The notes below the pieces were generated by a model. That model searched no databases. It saw only the letters and a program-made list of their open reading frames with translations, and was not told the DNA's origin. Made by a program: the position numbers and the translations under genes. Of a stretch of DNA of 64,000 bases, positions 56,446-64,000 are shown piece after piece. The stretch spans positions 98,773 through 162,772 of the forward strand of contig JADDOH010001585.1 in NCBI GenBank assembly GCA_016648135.1, given 5' to 3'. Every line of letters starts with the position of its first letter. The stretch's first letter is position 1. This DNA is from Agrypnia vestita (taxonomy: Eukaryota; Arthropoda; Insecta; Trichoptera; Phryganeidae).

Positions 56446-56700
56446 TACAGGGTGTCCCGTATCTCGACGTCAAGCTGAGTTCAGGTGATAGGCCAAGTCA
56501 TATTAGTTATCAGAAAAATATTTAAAAAAGTAAGAAAACAGTCAGTTAAAACTGGGCAAAGTATTGATTTTGAATACTTGGTTTGGTCAAAAAGTGACAT
56601 TTTCTTCCAAGCTGGAGCAGTTGGCTCTGAATTTTGGACAAAAGTTTACAGAAGCATTATTCAGGATTACATAATATTACATGATACGGGACAACCTGTA
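56446..56700. mobile_element. TA-flanked MITE, 255 bp (TACAGGGTGTCCCGTATC ends)
   Basis: The ends TACAGGGTGTCCCGTATC and, inverted, TACAGGTTGTCCCGTATC differ at one base. TA lies on both sides (56444-56445 and 56701-56702). The 72-codon ORF inside (56485-56703) is not transposase-like. It behaves as a Tc1/mariner-type MITE by its ends. Confidence 0.8.
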
Positions 56701-56702
56701 TA

Positions 56703-59110
56703 ATACAGCAAAAGTTTTAAATATATTTCGAAAAATATTTATATACAATTAAATCGGGATTAAGACTAATTTCAAATGTTGTTTCTTTTTACAAAATAAA
56801 TCAAACCTTTTATGATATGATCAAAGGCAATGTCGTCGTAAATAAAAAAATTATATTACGTGTAAAATGTTCGAAAACCTACTTTTTAGGAACTATTCCA
56901 TTAACTTATTCATGTAAACAGACTGAATTTTTACTGTTAATTGTAATTAATGGACTTAGTAATTCAAATAAAAATAATAATAAAAGAAAAAAACAAATGT
57001 ACTCAACATAATATGCAGATTGTATTATAATTTGACAATATAATTACCGTAGAAAAGAGAAATAGAATTCACACAAAGAGTTGTGTGTGCAAGCAACTAT
57101 AGAATTTGTAGGAATGTTATTTCTGCAAGTGACGTGTGCGTAGTTCTCACCTCATATTAGATATTTCGAAGAAACACGCTATTCCATGAAAGATGAACTT
57201 GACCACTACAAAATACTCAAACATAAAGATGGGCGAATATATAATTATGCGCTTTCAGTAGAAAAGTACATAATTCAGGACGAGTTTTTTCTAGATTTGA
57301 ATGGATCTAATAAACGAATCAAGATGCACGCAAACAAGTGAAATAGAATAAGCATTGTCATGAAGTTGGATACAGAAATGTCTGAAATAAAAAATTTTAA
57401 GAATTTTAAATCAGCTTTTCGATTTTATTTAATAATTAATATTTGTTCTCCAGAATCTTTACAAATGCACAGATTTTTTTCTTGTATGTGTTGCAAGCCA
57501 TTGATCATTATAATATACATATGATAACTACCGGAATACGAACTCAAAACTTTGATTACATTATTTTTTTCTATATATTTCTTATTGATTCGTCTCATAT
57601 ATTTACATCTTTGAACTGCTTTCTTAAATTAGAACCTATAAATTCCGAATTCAAAAAAAGAGGATTAATAATATTATTAATAAAAAATTATTTATCCTGG
57701 TGTCATCTACCATCTATTATGAAAATATTCTGAATTCATTGCACACAGGTAGAATTTTTGGTCATGGCACTTCAAGGATGTATTGTTTACCGATACAATC
57801 AATGTTGTGCGTGAACGATATCTACGTGAGAAAGAGATACACAGTTAGACCGTTTCACTCTAAACAATAATGAAAAGACATATTTGAAGCATACTATCGG
57901 TTGTGTACGGCGCGCGCAATATGTTGTAATAATCGATGTATAATATACACAAGATTGGCTGGAAATATCAAAACTCCATTGGTATACAATAATTAATAAT
58001 TTTATTGGTTTAAAAGAAGGACTAACTTTATTTAACATCGAAATCCTGCAACGTTTTTGTACTTAAAGGAAAGTATTTAAAATAGTAAAATCGATTTTTT
58101 TTCTATTGTAAATGCATGGTTTTAGATTTTACAGCAAAATTTCTTTAGAATGTTGAATCGTGAACATAGATGGTTACTGTGGCAAAGTCAGTAACTCCAC
58201 GGAAAACCTAAGTTCCTGGACCATATCCTGATGGTTATCAAAGTTTCCTCATCTAAGCAGTACAAAAAATACGATTATGTGCGCAAATTTTTGAAAGAGA
58301 GAATTAAGAAATGTGTGAAAAAATATACAACATTTGATCTGTTGAGGCATACCTAAATGTTGGTTTAACATATTTATTTCTATGAGCGGGGGTTGGGAAT
58401 ATATGTGCGGACAAAAATTTACAAGTATGCGGCTGCGCACCCATACACGTAAGAAAGAGCATTAATGGAAACCAAATATTTTCCTAAATACCTTTTTAGT
58501 TCATTTAATCTGTTTTAAAACATTTTTAAAATTTCGAAATATTTCTAAACTTCTTATTTCATCGGCAGGTTATATTCTGGCAGATTGTCTTTGACAAAGG
58601 GCTATATTGTTGAGTTTCAGAGTTTGCATTAACGCTGAAATGTAATTTAATTAAAATATTTCGGTTTCGGGATCTCAAAGCCTTTTTGCTTGAGGCTTTC
58701 GTTCTTTGGATAGTTCCTTTTGAGCAGGCACCCTTGTTAAACGGAATATCCAATAATTGAACTTACATACAAATGTTTCTGAGCACCCTTCAAATAGTTA
58801 AGCAACTTTACAACCACACAGAATTACAATTCAAACACATCGAAATGGGTTAAGTAATTTTGAAAAGTTGGTGATAAATTTTAGTGGTACTTAACGGTGG
58901 AATTAAATTACGTTTGACTAGAAATTAAAAGTTTTACTTAACTTAATGTTCGAGTCATAATCGTGAAATGTTTATTTGAAAAAAATCTACGAGTAATCTT
59001 TACACACATAAAAACTTATTTGCAGATATCTTTAATGCATGTACACATTGCTGTATACATCATATATTTGAGTGTATTCCATGACTATTATTCATTATTA
59101 TTTATTTTTT
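56703..59110. other. AT-rich non-coding, no confident feature
   Basis: Short ORFs on both strands (60-96 codons) show no motif. 58550-58740 is more complex but unassigned. Confidence 0.45.
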
Positions 59111-59287
59111 TAATCGTGATGCGAACACGGAATACGTATCACATCAATATTCTTACTATTTTCAAATTAAGCTAAGCGCTTGCGCTATGAAAATCGGACT
59201 AACTTGCTGGTCTGCAGTGAGGTTCGAACCCGCGACCTTTGGGTCAAGAGGGGAAAGTCCTAACCACAAGACCAACAAGCTACTCCT
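59111..59287 (-). repeat. tRNA-derived SINE, copy 1 of a three-copy cluster
   Basis: The minus strand begins GTAGCTTGTTGGTCTTGTGG (A box), then GCGGGTTCGAACCTCACT (B box), then a body with CATAGCGCAAGCGCTTAGCT, GAATATTGATGTGATACGTA and TTCCGTGTTCGCATCACG. It closely matches 60050-60228 and, less well, 62288-62466. Confidence 0.85.
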
Positions 59288-59559
59288 TTATTATGCTTTA
59301 TTATTATGCTAAAGCAACCGTAAGCAACTATTTCATTTTTAACTAAGCTACGATAATTTTTTTTTGCATTTTTAATGTAATTTTGAACAATTATACAATT
59401 CATTGTTGGTTTCCTTCCCTGTTAACAATTTCATTTTTTTGTTTTTCGATTAATTTTTTTTTCTAATAGGTAGTCCATGTTTTGAAAGATTATCCAGATT
59501 CTTCATTTCACTTTCATTATTTTCATGCACAAATGTATTAATTTTACTTATGCTCATAA

Positions 59560-59800
59560 GTCTCTATTTTCTGTATATTATAGATATCTCACAGAGACAA
59601 AACTGTATTTCTTATGGGAAAGTAGGTATAGAAGTCATTTTGGGTATACATAGGACTATGACCTATCTTATGGTTGGCTTAAGTGATCACTTTACACAAT
59701 GTAACATTCGCCATTTCCACCCATGATAGAATATATTATGCTTATTCATTTTTTGGAAGTTGTATATATGTTCAAATTGCGTGGAAAGCTTTCACATAAG
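59560..59800 (+). repeat. Dispersed repeat 'GGCTTAAGTGATCAC family', copy 5 (fullest)
   Basis: CACAGAGACAAAACTGTATT, TCTTATGGGAAAGTAGGTAT, AGAAGTCATTTTGGGTATAC, GGTTGGCTTAAGTGATCACT, TTACACAATGTAACATTCGC and CATTTCCACCCATGATAGAA. Used as the reference for the other copies. Confidence 0.7.
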
Positions 59801-60049
59801 ATTTGAACAACTCAAAATATTCTGAACTCTATTTTCTGAATAAAATTTTATAAAATGTAATTCATGAAATACATTGACTGATGAATCCACATGGGCATGA
59901 ATATTGCTAAAATTTACGATGTTTGAATCACATATAATATGGATTGTATATAAAAATCTCATTAATAAATAACTGATGTGGTTTTTAATTGGTTATGAGT
60001 TCATGTTAATGAAAATTTAGTGTATTTTTTAAATATTTTTTTTTTTTTT

Positions 60050-60228
60050 TTAAAAATAGAGATGTGAACACGGAATACGTGTCACATCAATATTCTTACT
60101 ATTTTCAAACTAAGCTAAGCGCTTGTGCTATGAAAATAGGACTAACTTGCTAGTCGGGAGTGAGGTTCGAACCCGCAACCTTTGGATCACGAGGCCAGTG
60201 TCCTAACCACAAGACCAACAAGCTACTC
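60050..60228 (-). repeat. tRNA-derived SINE, copy 2
   Basis: The minus strand has GTAGCTTGTTGGTCTTGTGG, GCGGGTTCGAACCTCACTCC and CATAGCACAAGCGCTTAGCT, and ends against an A/T run at 60038-60058 that could be its tail. Nearly identical to copy 1, so both are young. Confidence 0.85.
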
Positions 60229-61650
60229 ATAATAAAATAAAATTCTGATAAATCTTTTTTATTCTATTTTTTTCCTTAAACTGCACTTACCTAAGGTGCT
60301 GCAATTAAATAGGTAAGGGTGAATGAACTCATAACATTTCATTGGAACGTATTTTTAAAGGATAGCACAGTTGTCGTGTCATGTTTCTAAGTAAAAAAAA
60401 CTATGTATAGCCTAATTGATAATTGTAGTCACTTATGTAAAAAAAATTCCGGCACGTCAAAAATTCGATAAAAAATATTTGAGAATTTTTGGCACGCGCA
60501 AGCAAAATAGTTCGCCATTGCTGATGTAGAGAATAAGTGATAATTAACACGGAAAATTTCACTTACTTTTCAACGCGAGACAAGTATTTTTTTATTGGAG
60601 TGACCATATTTATAACCACAATGTTTATAAAAAACCTTCATGAAGATTCTACCAGGTGGCGCCAGGACTATTGTTTAAGTGTCTGATGTTCTGAAATATT
60701 TCATCAATATTAATGTTTCATAATATTATTGTTTTTTAAATGTAGTGCCAAGATTTGCGTCGAACGTTCGTTATTTATTTTTATTTATGCTTGAAATTTC
60801 TTAATAACCGTGCTTACATTTCATTGATTAAATCTCTCCACGTAGCCTCGTTCATAATGTATTTTTTATGTTAATTTAACGAAGTCTGCATATAAAATGT
60901 ATATATTAAAACTATACTGCTGATACAAACAGATTTCATAGCACCTCTATGGATATATAAAGTGATTTTCAATAGATGATCATTTTAACAGTTAAATGAC
61001 TGGCAGAGAGATTTATGTCACATATTATGATTAAATAATACTCAAACGTGGTTTAAAGTTTGCATTGTGAAAATGAGACTAATTATATGTTTTTCCTGGA
61101 CGATCCTCTCAAGGATAAAGTCAACAAGCATGATCTTCTTTCACTAAAATATATCCTGTGATATGTGTTTTTATTGCCAAACTAGGGTATATGAAAAAAT
61201 ACCAAACTAGGGTATAAAATCTGTTTATTTTTCTCACTGCCACATTGGTATTGAAACAAAAATAATTTTGTCAAAACGGTCAGATGGAACTGATTTTTTT
61301 TATAGTCACATTTTTTGCAATTTTATACTATATACTGTCACAAAATTGTTTAAATGAGCTTTCAATATCAAAAAAAATACATTCAAATTTATCTGTGATA
61401 TTTGACGTTTAATATTTATTACAAAAAAATATAAATGCAATGATGGCGTACTGGAGAATACATTTATCTTGATTTGAAACAAAAACATAACCTTCTGAAA
61501 CTAAAATAACATTATTATATGTTACTAAAGATATTGTTAATCGTGATAATAAAATACTTCTTTCTTATTAAAATTATAGACATTTAATTTTTAAGGTTAA
61601 TACATCGCTGCAGTTGTTCATTTGGGCTTTGATATCTGAAATAATTTTAT
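60229..61650. other. AT-rich non-coding, nothing recognised
   Basis: CCAAACTAGGGTAT occurs twice (61178 and 61203), a tiny local duplication. No gene. Confidence 0.5.
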
Positions 61651-62290
61651 TTTTACTCCCTTTCTTTTAACTCGTAGCGTCTGCTTGCTTGCTTGTCTGT
61701 CGACAAAACTTTCGATCGATTTTTAACCCTTTTTCCGCGATTGAGCTGATACTTTGCAGACACACTTGTGGCAATGATAAAAATGATCTAATAAATTTTT
61801 GTTTAAAAAAATTAATAATTATAGTATAATTTTGGATTTTTTGAAATTTTTTATTACTCGCTTTCTTAGCGTCGCCCGACTCGAGCCCAATGCTTAGGTT
61901 AAGCGCCAAACCTTTTTCCACTAGTAAATGAGAAAGGGAGTATAATAAAAACTTGGTTTTAATGGGTTAGTTTTTTACTCTCTTTCATTTAACTCGTAGC
62001 GTCTGCTTGCTTGTCTGTCGAATTTTTTTTTAACCCTTTTCCCGTGATCCAATCGAGCTGAAACTTTGCAAGCAGACTCGTGGCGATAATAAAAATGATT
62101 CAACAAATTTTTGATTAAAAAAAATTATAATTATAGTATAATTTTGGATTTTTCGAAATTTTTTATTACTCCCTTTCGAAGCGTCGCCCGACTCAAGCCC
62201 AACACATAGGTTAAGCACCAAACCTATTTTCACTAGTAAATGAGAAAGGGAGTATAATAAAAACTTGGTTTTTATGGGTTAGTTTTTTAA
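61651..62290. repeat. Tandemly doubled repeat, period 322 bp, ACTCCCTTTC ends
   Basis: Unit 1 begins ACTCCCTTTCTTTTAACTCG at 61655 and unit 2 begins ACTCTCTTTCATTTAACTCG at 61977. Both contain GTAGCGTCTGCTTGCTTG, ATAATTATAGTATAATTTTG-like sequence and GCGTCGCCCGACTC. Both end AAATGAGAAAGGGAGTATAA followed by AAACTTGGTTTTTATGGGTT. The inverse ends ACTCCCTTTC / GAAAGGGAGT suggest a MITE duplicated in tandem. Minus-strand ORFs of 84 and 67 codons are by-products present in both units. Confidence 0.85.
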
Positions 62291-62466
62291 AAATAAAGAT
62301 GCGAACGTGGAAAACGTGTCACATCAATATTCTTACTGTTTTCAAAGTAAGCAAAAAGCTTGTTCTATGAAAATAAGACTTATTTACTGGTATCCTGGAG
62401 TGGGAGCTCAAACTACCTACCTCTGGATCACTAGTGTTTTAACCACTAGGATAAAAAGTTACTTAG
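62288..62466 (-). repeat. tRNA-derived SINE, copy 3 (diverged)
   Basis: Shares AACGTGTCACATCAATATTC, TTACTGTTTTCAAAGTAAGC and CTATGAAAATAAGACTTA with copies 1 and 2. Its B box is eroded (plus strand AGCTCAAACTACC). It directly abuts the 322-bp tandem repeat. Confidence 0.75.
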
Positions 62467-62875
62467 TATATGCGTCAACTGCTTACTAAATTATTTTATA
62501 ACATTCAAAATATATGTTTTAGGGGAAAATAATTTGATGAACATTTTTGATATTTTATTTATAAATACGGATATGACCTTCTTTTACGTATCAGACAAAT
62601 ATGCACCGAGGAATTTTACATCTTGGTCATGGTAGAAGAGCTTCACGCGAATAGACATGACACAGCTATTGTTTTTTCAAATATATTCCATTAAAATAAA
62701 AATATATCACCCTCTTTTTAATATCAACACAAAATTCAGGCTTCTAAAGTGGTGTAACTCCTTAATGTCTAAAATAAATGAATAAAAAAAGCTTTAGACA
62801 TACATATACATTATAACTATTTGTCAGGGTCATTAAAAATCTACTGATTATTTAAAAGTGTTATTACGTTTTCAT

Positions 62876-62945
62876 GGCCATTTAGAATCTTCTGTGTAAA
62901 TCGGCAAAATATCCCAGAAAACTACACACAGAGGATATTGATAAT
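62876..62945. repeat. AATATCCCAGAAAACT foldback family, partial copy 3
   Basis: GGCCATTTAGAATCTTCTGT, AAATCGGCAAAATATCCCAG and AAAACTACACACAGAGG. A collapsed remnant of the element at 21900-22100. Confidence 0.7.
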
Positions 62946-63169
62946 CTATTTTTTAAAATGATGTAATTTTTATATATCTGACCTTAAACATACATACAGG
63001 CGTGGGTGAAACATACAAGCCGAATAACTAAAATGAATAAACTATTCTTGAATAATAATTGTAATTAATTATTTATGAGAATACTCGACATCATTCTCTA
63101 ATCTCGTAGTATATGGTGTAGTATACGGCTGTAGTCTCAATTCTCAGAAGAGATTTGTGTTAGAATTTC

Positions 63170-63985
63170 AAAACTACGCTCATGGAAAATTCTTGGACCG
63201 CAAATTTGGCAAAATTAAGTTCATATTGTTAGTGCTTGTTGTCCAACATTGATGTGAGAACGTCGAGAATAGACATATGGAGAACCGCTTTTCGTGACTT
63301 TTTTATATTTTTTAATTTGTTTAGGATTCTCAATAGTATACTATTTTCAAATATTGTATTCCTTAGGACTATATATTGTTCCATCACTCAATTTCTATTC
63401 TCCTATGGCATAATTGGATGGGGAGGGTGTATCAGATCAGTCATGGATTCGCTGACAAAATCACAAAAATGCATCAAGCGTATAATCACCCAAAAATCGA
63501 GAATGTTTCCTTCAGATGATTTATTTGGAATATTTAACGTTTTTGAGCCGAGACAATTATTCCTTAAAACCATACTTGTAAAATTCCACAAGGACAAGGT
63601 AAATTTTAATCTTACACAGCAAACACGGGTTACAAGGCTGGCAAATACAATTAATTTCGAGATACCTAAAAAGAAAACATCTTTTGGGCAAAGACAATTT
63701 AATTTCACTACCCCGCTTGTTTTTAACAAGTTACCTAATGAAACTAAAGAAATAACTCTACATAAACCTTTTTAACATCGTATTACTAAGTTTATAAAAA
63801 TATCAGGTAGTAGGTATGCTGAAGAAGTGATCCGCCCTTGACCTCTGAATTGGCAAAAACTGATTTATATAATTTAAAGTATACTATAATATAATATTTA
63901 TTTTTGTTACTACTTAAATTCTTATCTTAATTTTGTATGTATATTTTCTTTTCTTTTTCTTTTCTTTTAGATTTATTTATCCTAT
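63170..63985 (+). pseudogene. Non-LTR retrotransposon RT C-terminal region, 5'-truncated, at window edge
   Basis: The ORF at 63236-63775 (179 codons) contains VFLRTIYCSITQFLFSYGII followed by GWGGCIRSVMDSLTKSQKCI and KRIITQKSRMFPSDDLFG. This is the 'LR.IY...QS...YGI..WGG......L...QK..I..I......P...LF' C-terminal domain of Jockey/CR1-like LINE reverse transcriptases. It ends with an FNFTTPLVFNKLP-like segment and a stop. The catalytic domain is absent. A CT-rich 3' UTR runs to the window end, so the 3' tail may continue beyond. Confidence 0.75.
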
Positions 63986-64000
63986 GATTTACTTTATTAT

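Noticed and set aside
59210..59287. Functional tRNA gene
   Set aside because: Two close copies with the same non-tRNA body exist nearby. It is a SINE head.
61667..62233. Two similar minus-strand ORFs as a duplicated gene pair
   Set aside because: They are by-products of a tandemly doubled non-coding repeat, and coding-like substitution bias is not evident.

Overview
This is a 64 kb stretch of AT-rich animal nuclear DNA, best read as insect. The evidence is the repeat content: an intact mariner transposon, Jockey-, CR1/L2- and RTE-like non-LTR retrotransposon tails, tRNA-derived SINEs, TA-flanked and hAT-type MITEs, and (ATT)n, (GAA)n and (AAAT)n retrotransposon tails. I cannot resolve the order. 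There are no bacterial operons, rRNA genes or CRISPR arrays. No host protein-coding gene can be called with confidence, so the window looks like an intergenic desert or the inside of a very large intron.

The only intact gene is a mariner transposase (minus strand, 33340-34359), inside a complete 1,285 bp element with near-identical terminal repeats and a TA duplication. Two longer retrotransposon reading frames are 5'-truncated: a Jockey-like reverse transcriptase at 53.8-55.1 kb and the C-terminus of another LINE at 63.2-63.8 kb, which runs to the window edge. About seventeen shorter LINE fragments lie on both strands. Almost all are C-terminal or 3' ends, as target-primed reverse transcription leaves them.

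Layout. 0-4 kb: LINE tails and a degenerate tandem array. 4.1-4.4 kb: a hAT MITE with a perfect 8-bp duplication. 4.7-13 kb: AT-rich DNA with one SINE, one copy of an unnamed repeat, a foldback element and an 86-bp minisatellite. 13.1-14.6 kb: a GC-richer block that is probably a minus-strand solo LTR with TATA and CCAAT boxes. 15-23 kb: LINE fragments, a 590-bp long-armed foldback, another foldback, and a 51-codon ORF that could be a terminal exon. 23.85-24.2 kb: a CpG-rich island. 27.9-36.6 kb: LINE and SINE debris, the mariner, a second CpG-richer unique block (35.0-35.5 kb) and an LTR-like block. 38.6-49.8 kb: LINE tails and foldbacks, including two nested inverted-repeat elements at 46.7-47.6 kb. 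50.8-56.7 kb: more repeats, LINEs and a TA-flanked MITE. 59-62.5 kb: three same-strand SINE copies and a tandemly doubled 322-bp repeat.

Several families recur within the window and can be defined by comparing copies with each other. They include an AATATCCCAGAAAACT foldback, a GGCTTAAGTGATCACTTT family with five copies, a CAGTCACCGAGGAT family with four copies, and an inverted pair at 5.5 and 19.3 kb. No new multi-gene system is present. The best leads are the intact mariner, the nested foldback elements, the unnamed repeat families, the CpG-rich unique islands (possible regulatory DNA) and the 20.28 kb mini-ORF.
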